A stretch of 64,000 nucleotides of DNA from Pseudeuparius sepicola (Eukaryota; Arthropoda; Insecta; Coleoptera; Anthribidae): positions 57,604,560 to 57,668,559 of the forward strand of contig OY987301.1 of NCBI GenBank assembly GCA_963920635.1, given 5' to 3'. Both the position numbers and the translations under genes were made by a program. The notes under the pieces are model-generated. The model ran no database searches and was not told the DNA's origin. It saw only the letters and a list, made by a program, of their open reading frames with translations. This document shows positions 12,761-23,778 of the stretch, piece after piece. How positions within the stretch are numbered: the stretch's first letter is position 1; each line of letters begins with the position of its first letter.

Positions 12761-13204
12761 AATTTTAGACGGCTAGGTGATGTTAAAAAATAAATCGGCA
12801 TCCATAACCAACTTTTCACGCAATACAAAAAAAAACTCAAGTCGACAAAAATGTGAAAACAAAACTATCAATTTATTTAATTTTTTTTTGATCAAACAAG
12901 ATCTTTAATATGAGAAAATTTGTCTTTAATTTGAATAACTGTTGATGTTTTTAATTGCTATTTCGACTTCACACTTTAAACAAATTAGCGGGAAAACTAG
13001 TACAAATTGTATGAAAATTTTCTTTTGTCAATGTTCTTGCGTGATCTAATTGCCGCTAATCTCCAATTAAAATTTTCCCTCGACTTTCAAAATAAATTGA
13101 TTGTTTTCAGATTCTTGTTGATTTAAGTTTTTTTTGGTATTGCGCGAAAAGTTGGCCATGGATACCGACTTCTTTTTTTAACATTAACCAACTATCTAAA
13201 ATTT
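12761..13204. repeat. Fold-back repeat with a nearby extra arm
   Basis: An imperfect palindrome has arms at 12761-12885 and 13086-13204. They include CAACTTTTCACGCAATAC on the left and GTATTGCGCGAAAAGTTGGC on the right. A third, directly repeated copy of the right arm lies at about 13448-13600. Between them, 13263-13299 contains a short tandem duplication of AACTAAAACAATGGCCT. Confidence 0.6.
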
Positions 13205-13447
13205 ACACGTTTTTGTTTCTTAAGATTTTTCAGTAGGGAGCCAAATAACTACTTTAATAAACTAAAACAATGGCCTTTAATAACTAAAACAATGGCCTCA
13301 ACAGAGCCGAAGAGCCTGTGTAATTTTCAGAAACTATCTGAGCACCCAGTTGCATAAAGCTTCTCAGTGCCATCAATTTTCAATATAAAAGTTTTCTTCG
13401 GTATCTTAAAATAAATAGGTATGTTACGGCTATTTAATAATTTTGCT

Positions 13448-13600
13448 CAATTGGAGGTTTTTTTATATTGCGCGACAAGTTGACCATGGATGTTGATTAC
13501 TTTTTCAGGGCCACTTAGCTGTCCAAAATTGTCACCTTTTTGTTTCTCATGTTTTTTTTTGTAGGGCGCAAAATAAGCGAGGAAATCGCGGTGGTAGTTT
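13448..13600 (+). repeat. Extra copy of the 13.1-kb fold-back arm
   Basis: ATTGCGCGACAAGTTGACCA and the following CACCTTTTTGTTTCT match the right arm of the preceding fold-back element in direct orientation, so this is a truncated relative. Confidence 0.55.
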
Positions 13601-13739
13601 AAAAAATCATACTGTATACTTGTGAACTGTTTTAATAAATAGTTTAATACTGATTCCTTAATTTTTTTTAACCCTTTCGGTGACATCGGCTTAATCGCTT
13701 GCAAAGAATTCTCGGAACAAGACACCCGTTCGAACCATC

Positions 13740-13845
13740 CGATGCCGAAGGCGCGCGCTGTTGCCGTCTCCGCGCGCCCTGTAACGATAGCCACGAGAAA
13801 CCTCTTCAGGTCGTTCGATACCAACTGTCCGCGACTGTACATGCA
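13740..13845 (-). repeat. Dispersed GC-rich repeat, copy 2
   Basis: This is the reverse complement of the block at 8412-8520, including GAAACCTCTTCAGGTCGTTC. The open frames through it on both strands are consequences of its GC content and are not supported as genes. Confidence 0.7.
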
Positions 13846-14106
13846 TCTGCCTAGACGTCGATTCGAACCAAGATCGACGAAAGCAGAAAAACATGCAGTC
13901 CAAATAGTTTGGAGACGTTATGAATATCGCCCTATGTTTCTGTTAATTTGGTACTGACAGTGAAGAAGCAAAGGTTGCCTACCTACGTAAATGATTACGG
14001 TGTTTGCTGCTTCGGAAGGAGCCCCTAGGTATACTCGTTTATACAGTTCATATATGTTTGAAATAAAGTGTCCCGCCACAAATGTAAGCTAAGCATATTT
14101 AACACA

Positions 14107-14470
14107 ATATAGGGTGTTTCATAATTGAATGCTGATCCGAAAGGACGTTACTCCTTAGATGGTTTTAAGATTTTTTTTTATATGAACATGAATCCGCAAC
14201 CGCTTTATTTCTGAGATACAGGGTGTTGAAATTTTACAGAAAAAAAACAACAGTTTTTCCCCAATATGTCTCAACCCGCTTTGTATTTAAAAAATAAAAT
14301 AATGAATTAATTTGCTTGTCCCTAGTTGAATTTATTATTTATTTATTATTTAATTATTTAATTCTCTTGTAAACAAATTTTGTCGTTTTAGAAGTTGAAA
14401 AAGGAATACAAAGCGGTTTTAAAGATATAGGGGGAAAACAAATTTTTGTCATGGTGTAGAAAGAGGTTTT
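14107..14470. repeat. Degenerate fold-back element of the ATACAGGGTG type
   Basis: The left end reads ATATAGGGTGTTTCATAATT. A weaker mirror pair, TTTTTCCCCAATATGTCTC and AAGATATAGGGGGAAAA, lies inside. The right terminus is not recognisable. Confidence 0.45.
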
Positions 14471-15223
14471 CAGATTACTAAACAACCTTTAGGTAGGTAG
14501 GTACCTACCTACAGAGAGACGAAATAGGTACGCTTGTCTGCATTAGTAGTGATCACGGTAATTTGAAATTTTTGTAGATTTTAATTTGCATAGTGATTAA
14601 AATTAGTAGGTTAGTAATAAATAATAGTATATTGTATAATAATAATAATAAGCAGCAATAAATGGATTCATTTCCCACGAATACGACAGTTTGCGGTACG
14701 AGCCGCAAGCGATGGCTGCAAATCGTATTATGAGTGAGGCCATTTCTTTACAGTCGTAGAATATATAAATATACAGGTTGGCTTATACAGTGTCCTCCAA
14801 AAAGTTCGCAACATAGGGGGGAAATTTTTAATTAACGTTTTATTTTGAAATTTAAGTTTGGGGTTACCTGAAATGAAAAATGACCCACTCAAACGTGGTC
14901 ATGTGACTTTCCTTATCTGTCAAAAATGACATTTAAAAAATATATCGCCAAAAATGGGTTTAGTGGTTAAAATATCAAAAAGTTTTACTTGAAAAAGTTG
15001 TTTGTTTTTAAATTCTACGTTTGTGTGCCAAATTTGAAGGCTCTACTAAAATATTTATTTTTTTGACACTTTTTTACAATACATTTACACCTACTTTTCA
15101 CAACAAACGACCCCACTGTTTAGTAAATTTTCCTGCTTAGGTAACCACATTTGCAAAATTTCATTGAGAATGTCATTACTAAGGTTATAACGCTATCATT
15201 GCACATTTCTTTCCATGGATATA
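14471..15223. other. Unassigned DNA with a short perfect palindrome
   Basis: No gene is seen. TAGGTAGGTAGGTACCTACC at about 14490 is a short self-complementary run. Around 14773 an ATACAGGTTGGC word resembles an isolated fold-back terminus. Confidence 0.35.
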
Positions 15224-16392
15224 GTGGAGCGAAATCGGGCTAAAAGTCGTCAAAAAATTTTTTCAAGGTAGATCTAGATCGGACCCCATAGATTTTGTTA
15301 GGTACATCACTCTGCATACGAAATGGCGATTTACGACATTTTTTTTGTGGTCGAGACCTTTTTTATTTCGAAAAAACTGTGGAAATTGGCAATTTACGGA
15401 AATTGTGTTTTTTCACGTTTCCATCGTCATATCTTTGTGAGTAGTGGAGCTATCGACTCGATTTTTTTTAAATTGAAGCTAACATATGAGCGCTTACAAC
15501 GAATGCCATCGTTGTTGTCCAATATTGTTTCTTAACCACTTTAAATAGCAACAAAACTGCAAGGTTATAAAAAGTGTAATGAAATTTTCACTAAGCGAGA
15601 AACTTTTTTATTTGTGGAAATTTTTATATACATGCTGCGAGGGAAATGTGTCCAAAACATGAAAGAAGTTTTTGGTAAAAAGAAATTACCTACAGCGCCT
15701 ATAGTTTTTGAATTGTGAATTTTTTTGTGGGGCGCGCTACTTACGTGGAACGCAAAATTAATCCCTTGCGTGAGAATATCCACGCGTGGCAGGCATGTCT
15801 CAACAGTCTCAACAACTAATGCGTAATTTACATGCGCAAGTGAAACTAGCCCAAGTATAAATATCTTAGAGTACCTCCTAATAGTTTGCCAATGTAAACC
15901 CGCCTCTCAGGGAGAACTCTCTGCCATTGTAAACGATCTCTAAAAGAGTAGGTACGTCTCTGGGAGCGTTTTCATAAACTATTTGGAAGTACTCTCTAAT
16001 ATACGACTTGTGATAGTTTTACCTCTCCATGTAGACTATTCTATAACAGATCGCTGGTAAAATAAATTAATAATTTTGGACCAAATAATGTGGATTCAAG
16101 CAGACCAAGAAAATAAAATAAGAAATAAAATAACCAAGTGGTTGATTTTTGGCAATTTTTTTGAGCAGTAATTACAGTTGCCGCAGATGGACAAACAACC
16201 ACCTGCACGCAGCAGTTAAAAAGATGGTATTCAAGTAACGTTGCGAAGATGCAACTTGAAGATCCTGGATCTTATGGATACCTATAGACTTCAGTAAACG
16301 ACAATTGGATTCGCATATTTTCGTCTCAAGAATCCATACCAAACATTGTACGCCAAAGCTTAAGCCTTTTTGTTCCGACAAAAAGTGTAATA

Positions 16393-17332
16393 AGGTAAGT
16401 TGGGGTAAGATCGTATACGGGGCAAGTCCGAACGCAGCCTCCAGAAGTCACATAAATGTGGCAACAGCGCGATAAATACTCGCCTCGTGGAGCAAACAAT
16501 TGCGCGCAGTGCTTAACTCGACGGTGTCTTGTTTCAGGGTTCTTCGTGTAAAATATATACCGTTTTGTGCTTTTTAGTTGATTTTTTGTATTCGAACTTA
16601 CCCCATTCATCAAACTTTGCTTCAAAAGGTAAGTTATTAACATTATATAGATAATCTCTGTTGTAAATGGTCTATCTTTATGAAAGGTTTGGATTAGTAA
16701 ACCATAACCTCATTTAAGAGTAACATTATGAGTTGGTTCAATCTTTCCCAATATGTGGATGTAAGGGGCAAGATCGAATAACTTTTTTCCGATCCATAGA
16801 AATGTTCTTACCGGATCCGGAATGATGAAAATTATTTGGAATGTAAGGTAGAATTTAGAGAATTAAATATCGCTTAACATTTTTATTGAGTTTTTTCATA
16901 AAAATAAAGATTTCTTCCTCTGTTCTAGTTTTATTAACCCTCTGATTTATTCATATACGGGGTAAGATCGAATACTTACAAAAATTATACTAGTATAAAT
17001 TCATGGTTTAAATAGTAAGAAATTTACAAGGGGCTTGTTCGGAATTCGATCTTACCCCGTAGGTGTGCTTCAAAGACTTATATTATAATTTTAAAAGTTG
17101 TCCGACCTTACCCCATTGCGCGGGGCAAGTTCGAAGAAGTGCATTTTTTAAATTTTATTTTTTTATAATCTTTTCTATTAACAAATATTAAGTTTCACCC
17201 AGCTAACTTTTTGCTTATATATTAAAGTTAAACCCTGTACATTGTGACTTATTTTTACAATCATTTTACTATACTATGATCAGGTAAATTTTAACTAATC
17301 TATATTCCGTGCGATCTTGCCCCAACCTACCT
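16393..17332. mobile_element. Nested MITE with nine GGGGYAAGWYCGAA-type boxes
   Basis: The terminal inverted repeat begins AGGTAAGTTGGGGTAAGATC on the left, with its near-perfect mirror ending at 17332. TA flanks both ends. Taking TA once restores the open frame of the Cys-rich gene across the insertion point, which supports a 2-bp TA duplication. Nine copies of a 12-14-bp box close to GGGG(C/T)AAG(A/T)(C/T)CGAA occur in both orientations, at 16402, 16419, 16591, 16765, 16959, 17045, 17101, 17122 and 17312. These may be transposase-binding sites. No coding sequence is present. Confidence 0.75.
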
Positions 17333-17470
17333 TACGAAAAATTGCAACGGTATCAAGGAAAGACTGAAATGCTGTGATCAATGTAAATGTGGCAGGTGCA
17401 ATAATAGTGATAGTAATGTAGAAAATACCGAAGATGAGTCTGTTGATAACGTGAAAGAGATTTTTTAATA
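17333..17470 (+). pseudogene. C-terminus of a Cys-rich transposon protein
   Basis: The frame reads ...CDQCKCGRCNNSDSNVENTE... and ends at a TAA at 17468-17470. The preceding part of the frame, with two more cysteines (CSDKKC), lies before the nested MITE at about 16370-16392. Clusters of closely spaced cysteines followed by an acidic tail are seen at the C-termini of several DNA-transposon proteins, but I do not recognise the family. The gene converges on the THAP relic within the same long-TIR element. Upstream parts are lost or too decayed to read. Confidence 0.5.
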
Positions 17471-18059
17471 TTTATTTTATACCTATATATGTTTAGGTGC
17501 TATGATACATGATATAAAGAGGGAAAGGTATGATACCTAGCCGTCCGAATATCGACCGCCGCGTTTTACCTATTTTTTCTATTTCACAGGAAAATTTGTG
17601 CCTTGGGTGAAATGAAAAACTAACAAATTAATTAAATAAATTTAAAAAAGCTTATTTTAAACACAACCTTCATTATAAATAGGTATTGAAAACAATATAT
17701 TTTCAAAAAATAATATACGTTTACTTTCAACCAAAAAAGGTTTATTAACCATAAGTAGCAAAATACAAGACACTGTCCGTTTGAAAGACGACTTTAGTTT
17801 TTAGTAGTTATTTAGGTATATTAGTTTAATTTTTGTCATCTTTCTTAGAAATTGTTAAATTTTTCAAATCTTGGTTGAGTGCCTTTATTCTGACGAACAT
17901 TCTTGAGCAAAAAAAAGCCGTTTAGTTTCCATAGAAAGATGATTATGTAAAAACCCAAACATTTCAATATTTCAATATTAAAATTAGGTATAAGATATCT
18001 AAGAAAATTACATACTCATTGCAAATTTCTTCCAGAAGTTTTTTTCTATTCCTTTTTTT

Positions 18060-18392
18060 TATAACGAAAATCTCTTGCATTATTTTGCGCCTCTTTTTGG
18101 CATTGGTAAATTTTTAGAAGGCACTGCTTCATTTTTTAAAGCTCTAAATCGACCATTTCTCGGGGAATATCCAAGTAATTCGTGTTCCAGATTACGTACA
18201 TAATCATCTTTCTCAAAATGTTTTGAGCAAATACGTGTACGTTGTATTAAATTTATCCTTACAAATACACAAGTGAACCCATATTCATTACACACTTATT
18301 TTTTGTCTTTGGGAAAAGTAAAAAACCTTATATTTTTATCGAAGTTTTTGCCTTCGTTATATCCACATTACATCCGTATACAGCACACCTCA
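18060..18392 (-). pseudogene. Broken THAP zinc-finger gene
   Basis: Read on the minus strand, it begins near 18392 with an ATG and CAVYGCN, the first Cys pair of a THAP (C2CH) finger. A stop and frameshifts interrupt the middle. It resumes with RTRICSKHFEKDDYVRN, the C-x2-H end of the finger, followed by FRALKNEAVPS, the usual AVPT-like closing motif of THAP domains. THAP fingers bind DNA and form the N-terminus of P-element and related transposases. Nothing resembling a catalytic domain follows. The relic lies in the core of the long-TIR element, so it is probably the DNA-binding end of that element's lost transposase. Confidence 0.75.
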
Positions 18393-18539
18393 TGATTAAA
18401 AGTTTTTTAATTATTATTTAGACACTAAACGCCAACGATATTTAATAGTCGTGTGCATGCGGAATAACGGAATACTACTGTGGGGCACCGGTTAGAACGC
18501 TCGCAATGACGTCACAGGCCAACCGTCGCCTGCGCGGAA

Positions 18540-18630
18540 TCTTATCTTTCGTTTATTGTATCATGGCTATGATCAAAGAAAATGGTAGCGTAGTACCATC
18601 TTCTTTGCTATGATATATATAGGTCCAGCA
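18540..18630. repeat. Short palindrome in the long-TIR element
   Basis: ATCATGGCTATGATCAAAGA faces TCTTTGCTATGATATAT across a short spacer, with TGGTA/TACCA at the centre, forming a hairpin near the inner end of the right arm. Possible binding site or miniature insertion. Confidence 0.4.
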
Positions 18631-19048
18631 TGCACAAAGATTTAATTACTATAAAAATCAATATAAAAAAAAGTTTATTTTGCAGTTCATTAAATAAATG
18701 GTGACTTTAAAATAAAATTAACAGGTGGTTGTTTGTTCACCTGGCAACTGTAATTACTGCCCAAAATTTCCAAAAATCAACCATTTGGTTATTTTATTTC
18801 TTATTTTATTTTATTGGTCTGCTTGAACCCACATTATTTGGTCCAAAATTATTAATTTATTTTACCAGCGATCTGATATAGAATAGTCTACCCGGTCTAG
18901 GTAAAACTATCACAAGTCGTATATCTGAGAGTACTTCCAAATAGTTTATGCAAACGCTCCCAGAGACGTACCTACTCTTTTAGAGATCGTTTACAATAGC
19001 AGAGAGTTCTCCCTGAGAGGGTTTACATTGGCAAACTATTAGGAGGTA

Positions 19049-19767
19049 AAGTCCTCCTTACGGCAGAATGCGTGCGACGTAAGGGGGAAGAACTCGCAAA
19101 TATTATAGAATTAGTCACAGTTCAGGGGCGCAGCTCAATTTTGTGTAACTCACTGACTTAATTTTCATATAATTGTTATTTAATTTATTGTTAATATTAT
19201 TCTTAAGAGTGATGCCTTAGATTATGGAGGAAGGCAAACCCTTATAACATTGGCAATTATTTCTCGTGCTTGAGAATGCAACGTTCTTCCCTGTTTACTC
19301 ATTTTGCACACGTTAACTCCCGAACATACGAAACGCCACTGAGCTCTCTGAGCCGGCGGAAACAACTTGCCAGCGGCCTAAAAAATGAGGTCTGTGTGGT
19401 AGACCAAATACGCAGTTAACTTTACGTACCATAGAAACAGGCACAGAACGCGTTGGCTAACTGCTTTTGTCAGCCCACTGCTTGGTAGAAGTGCTGTGTT
19501 GCCGTATTTCAAAGGCGATGGTAGACGCGACGATGTTGAAAAAAATATAATAGGTGTTTTATCACACCGCGTTAAAAATAAATGATAAACAAAAATGGGT
19601 AAGTGGTCCCGTGATGCGAACTTTATTTTTTCGGTATAACAGAGTTCAGAAATTCGGCTTCAATATGATAAAACTTGTATTCGCCAATAAATAACGACTA
19701 CTCGTATAGGAAATCTCGCAACCCTGCCCGCATTCTTTAGAAACGTTTTCTTTCGTGCTTTGGACTA
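19049..19767. mobile_element. 719-bp insertion in the right arm of the long-TIR element
   Basis: The left arm reads straight through this point, whereas the right arm is interrupted between AGGAGGTA and TACTCTAAG. The TA is present on both sides, giving a TA duplication. The insert begins AAGTCCTCCTTACGG and ends CTTTGGACTA, with only AGTCC shared at its ends. It has no coding frame. It is a TA-targeting MITE-like element that arrived after the two arms had formed. Confidence 0.65.
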
Positions 19768-20416
19768 TACTCTAAGATATTTATGCTTGTGATAGTTTCA
19801 TTTGCCCATACTACGCATTAGTTGTTGAGACATGCCTGCCACGCGTGGATATTCTCACGCAAGGGATTAATTTTGCGTTCCACATAAGTAGCGCGCGATA
19901 CAAAAAAATTCACAGTTCAAAAACTATAGGCGCTATAGGTAATTTTTTTTACCAAAAATTTCTTTCATGTTTTGGGCACATTTCCCTCGCAGCATGTATA
20001 TAAAAATTTCCACAAATGAAAAAGTTTCTCGCTTAGTAAAAATTTCATTACACTTTTTATAACCTTGCAATTTTGTTGCTATTTAAAGTGGTTAATAAAC
20101 AATATTTGACAACAACGATGGCATTCGTTGTAAGCGCTCACATGTTAGCTTCAATTTTAAAAAAAATCGAGTCGATAGCTCTACTACTCTGAAAGATATG
20201 ACGATGGAAACGTAAAAAAACACAATTTCCGTAAATTGCCAATTTCCACAGTTTTTTCGAAATAAAAAAGGTCTAGACCACAAAAAAATGTCGTAAATCG
20301 CCATTTCGTATGCAGAGTGATGTACTTAACGACACCTATGGGGTCTTATCTAGTTCTACCCTCAAAAAAATTTTTTCGAGAACGGAGCGACTTTTTGGCC
20401 CGATTTCGCTCCACTA

Positions 20417-21441
20417 ATAAGATCTTATGTCAACTACGAATATTACCAATATGTTTTCTTAAATTTTCGTAATAAATACAGAACAAACATTTCACTAAAT
20501 GGCACATTTTGCTTTCAGAACCCATATAATTAAATTTTTTACAGATAATTTAATTTTCGAGCAAAAGGGAGTCCAAATTTTACAACAAAAATAATGTCAC
20601 ACATAAATTCTGTCGGTTATTGCAAACAAATTGCATGTTAAACTTTTTTCTATGTCAAAAAATGAAAAAGTAACAATGGTTTACAAATTTTGAATTTTTT
20701 AAATTTTTGGCCATAGTTTTCGTATGTGGCCATGAACGGGAACTTTCTTTATAAAAAAAGAAGGCCGCCCGGAAGAGCTATCGATCGAACCCGCCACCAA
20801 TTTTTTCTGTCAAGAAATAGCCGAGATCTTTTGAGTGAGAATAAAAAGTTAGTGGATAAGTAGATCAACCATTTTTCATGAGTATACCTATATCTATAAA
20901 AATTTAGGTCCCTACTGTCGTGAATAAGTAATAATTACTCTGGGATATAGGGGCAGATTAATCTCAATCAGTACCTTCATATTTTGCCCGTGTATTTTAT
21001 GTATAAAAGAGAAAGTAGATGACCTGTCAAAAAATAATTAAGAACGATGATTTTTGTGAAGGTAGGTGGCACAGCTCTCGGAATATTTCGTGTCAGATCT
21101 ATATTCTTAGATTTTGCCGGCGATGTGAATTTGATTATTTTTCTCTTTGAAAGTAATAATTAATTTACTATATGGGATTACTCTTTTATAGTTACAAAAC
21201 AAGCTAGTTGAAGACATACGATAAAGGCTCCCTTCAAAAAACTGACAAGAGTTCTATGGTCAAAAAATTCCATAGTGAGCCCAAGCTCGCAAAAAATAAC
21301 TCTTGTAAATCAGCGTTCTACCCAACCACAAATGAATGGGCTAGGAAGCAAAGATTTCATAGTATTCAGATTGTTTAATTGTTCAAGTGACCCTGTAAAG
21401 TATAACTTCGTTATTAGAAAATGAAACTTAAATTCTCTCAC
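20417..21441. other. Unassigned DNA downstream of a host exon
   Basis: No repeat with a clear structure and no gene is seen. The minus-strand exon that ends at 21442 would place this stretch in the next intron of the host gene. Confidence 0.4.
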
Positions 21442-21606
21442 TTCTAGTAAAGATGGCAGGGTTTCTTTTCCAAACTCATCCATCATGCCGTTGGTCGCGT
21501 GAAGTTGCTGCACGTACGCATTGTGGGAGTTGAAGTACGCGCTCAAATTCTCCGTGGTTGAATTGGTCAGGTACGTCACGTAGGCGTTCTTGTACTCCAA
21601 CCGACA
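21442..21606 (-). CDS. Host exon, F-BAR-like protein (165 bp)
   Basis: On the minus strand a TTTTAG acceptor precedes TGTCGGTTGGAG, and the exon ends TTACTAGAA followed by a GTGAGAG donor. The exon is exactly 55 codons, phase 0 at both ends, and noticeably richer in GC than its flanks. It encodes CRLEYKNAYVTYLTNSTTEN and then SHNAYVQQLHATNGMM...LPSLLE. The pattern HNxYVxQLxAxN...LPxLL resembles the second long helix of F-BAR membrane-curving domains such as those of Fes/Fer-type proteins. I cannot name the protein. Its natural partner is the exon at 31423-31575, whose end (EEKLAK) joins in phase 0. The host gene would run from right to left across a TE-filled 9.8-kb intron. Confidence 0.6.
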
Positions 21607-22283
21607 CTAAAACAAAAAATCCTTATTATTATTTTTTCCACGGAGTCAGTTAAAAGTTTTTCACGCTTTGCTGTCCTCCAGTACAGTCAATCGGAAAACA
21701 TTAACCATTGTTGAAGAAGCCGCAGATATTGTCCCAAACAAAAAGTATCAAACACGGTTATTGACGTTAGCAGACGTATTAGGCCTATAGGGTTCGATGG
21801 TGAATTACAAAGGTCGCCCCGAGAAATCAAAACTTTGAAAGGAAACAAGGAAGTTTTGTATTTAAACTTTCCACTTCGGGCTTCTTTCGATGCGAATCAG
21901 ACTTACTCAGCGTAACAAGGACTTTTTTTTAAGATATGAAAATAAAAGTTCTCCCTTTTCTTGACCCGCACTAAGCTTTTTTACAGTCGTTCATATTATT
22001 TGTTTTCAACACCACAGTAAGAAAACGACCATTTCTTTATGGCACATAGTGGCGGGCCAGTATTCTAACCACATCAATTAATCATCATATTATGTTTAAT
22101 GACAATATATAGGATATTAAACTTTACCTAACAATTATAAGGATATGATACAAAAATTATAAGGATATGATCATTCAGATTTGTATACCCTGTGTGAGTT
22201 CATTGATTTGAGACGAAAGAAAGGGTCCTATTACCAAAGTCTAGAGAATATCTCTAGACTTTGCTATTACTCTCCTTAATTTT
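21607..22283. other. Intronic DNA without a clear gene
   Basis: This lies inside the proposed host intron. Around 21690-21780 there is a short open run on the plus strand (TIVEEAADIVPNKKYQTRLL), but it has no start, stop context or neighbours to support it. Confidence 0.35.
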
Positions 22284-22411
22284 GTGGCAACCGGTTTCAT
22301 AACTTGTATAAAGATGATTCTGAAGTCATAAACCTACTTGCGCAACCATTTCGATTGGACTACCATATAGCCTGATGATGTAACTATTTAGTTATGAAAC
22401 CGGTTGCCACA
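22284..22411. repeat. Hairpin with GGCAACCGGTTTCATAAC arms
   Basis: TGTGGCAACCGGTTTCATAA at the left is mirrored at the right end. Between them is GCCTGATGATG...GTTATGAAACCGG. CTGATGATG...GAAACCGGTTGCC hairpins are common in insect retroelement tails (Penelope-like or non-LTR), so this is probably a small retroelement remnant. Confidence 0.5.
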
Positions 22412-22654
22412 AAGAATTTCTAATCTCAAATTCTATGATAATTACGAAGAACTAAAACCAGATTTGTAATGTATATTTTAGGTACAGAGAATTAGGAAGA
22501 AGAATAATATAGTAAAACATAGGAGAGAACGCTAGAGACGCAGAGGGGAAGTAAAATATAAAACGCGGGAATAGGCCATAAAATTGCTCCCGCCACAGGC
22601 GTCGGTAATAACGGCGGTGAAAATTTTGGTAGTCAGTTGAGGAGTCTGATAAAA

Positions 22655-22814
22655 TAAGTAATTTGAAAGCGTTATTAGTTGCCTCCTCATCGCAAACCCT
22701 TATTATGTTTGCGATAATTTCCCTGGCTTGGCTATGTATGGTCTTTCCGCGGACACTGGTCATTATACAACCACTACTAATACCGCAAAACTTAAATTGT
22801 CTCCCTTCGCGCAC
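22655..22814 (-). pseudogene. Fragment of a Tc1/IS630-like DNA-binding region
   Basis: The minus strand encodes GKTIHSQAREIIANIIRVCDEEA followed by a decayed tail. The GKxIHSQARExI..V..F...EA pattern is typical of the N-terminal helix-turn-helix region of a family of IS630/Tc1-like transposase proteins in insects. No DDE domain follows within the next kilobase. The frame degenerates after about 40 residues, so this is a relic. Confidence 0.45.
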
Positions 22815-23778
22815 AGCTATGAGGCGAAGACTAGTGTACGTGATATTTACGACCGCCAGTCGCTCTAAGAAATATTCAGCTTGGGATACTGATTGCAGGA
22901 TGAATCTTTACTGGGCTTGCTAGGCGTTGCCGGATCGCAAAAAACCTGTACTTACAATTCTGGTGCACTAGCGTAATGGCTTTGGTTTATTATATTTCCT
23001 AAAGAGAATTATATTTGGAAGTTTGGCAACATTCGAAATTTTTTACTCGCATTCTTGAGGCTCGTATTCTCTGGTAAGGTAGACTATACTAGTAAGAATA
23101 ATTACCTATACGACGGTTATTACATAAATAAATACATCCTTTCACGAAAGTAGTAGTGGTAAATTTTTACTCATAAATACAATATATTATCAGTGTTTAG
23201 GTAGGTTTGCCTATGATATTATGTAGTATAGGGCGGGCTAGAAATTTAGAATATACCATATTTCTTTTTTCCTACATTTTTTATTTTCAACGCTGTTTTC
23301 TGCTTTCATTGGAAATTCTGGTTAAAAAGCATGTCGACCAAGTGCGAGTTTGCCCATTTTTACAAAATCCGAGATGGTGGAGACTCCACTGGAAGTTTCT
23401 TTAAAAAAATCTTAATGGTTTAAAACTAAACAGCAAAAATATTCATTAAACAAGAAAACTAAATTACAGAATTGACACAAGCAGTATTTTGTTATTGTTC
23501 AAGGCCGCCAGGTTTTTAAGTAAGACATCTGCACCTTTTCAATTAATTTTCAACCGATTTATTCCGTCGAACCTGCCCATTCTCATTGGAATTAAATGAT
23601 ATTTCCAACGTATTTTACAAAAGTTTGATTCAATTGTATAAAAAATCCAGCGCTTTTCAAGTTTCGTCAAAAATGTGACAGCACCCACAAGCAAGATCCT
23701 GAATCGTCAGGATTAAATTCTGAAACGACATAACGCCCGGAGCATTAAGGTACGATTTCCTGGATCCGAGTTACGCGT
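22815..23778. other. Intronic DNA, nothing recognised
   Basis: No gene or structured repeat stands out. A CATGTCGACCAAGTGCGAG stretch near 23330 looks like repeat sequence but has no second copy in the window. Confidence 0.35.

Larger units (their letters stand above)
15224..20414. mobile_element. Decayed element with about 1-kb TIRs and a THAP gene relic
   Basis: The ends read GTGGAGCGAAATCGGGC and its complement, with TA on each side. The left arm spans 15224-16205 (982 bp). The right arm spans 18722-20414 and, once a 719-bp insertion is removed, has nearly the same length. The core between the arms holds remnants of two convergent genes: a Cys-rich C-terminus on the plus strand and a THAP zinc finger on the minus strand. 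THAP domains are known from P elements and from some Harbinger-related (ISL2EU) transposases. The core no longer holds a recognisable catalytic domain, so the superfamily stays open. Confidence 0.75.

Noticed and set aside
16326..16643. Open frame of 105 codons on the minus strand
   Set aside because: It crosses the left TIR of the nested MITE and reads antisense to the Cys-rich gene remnant.
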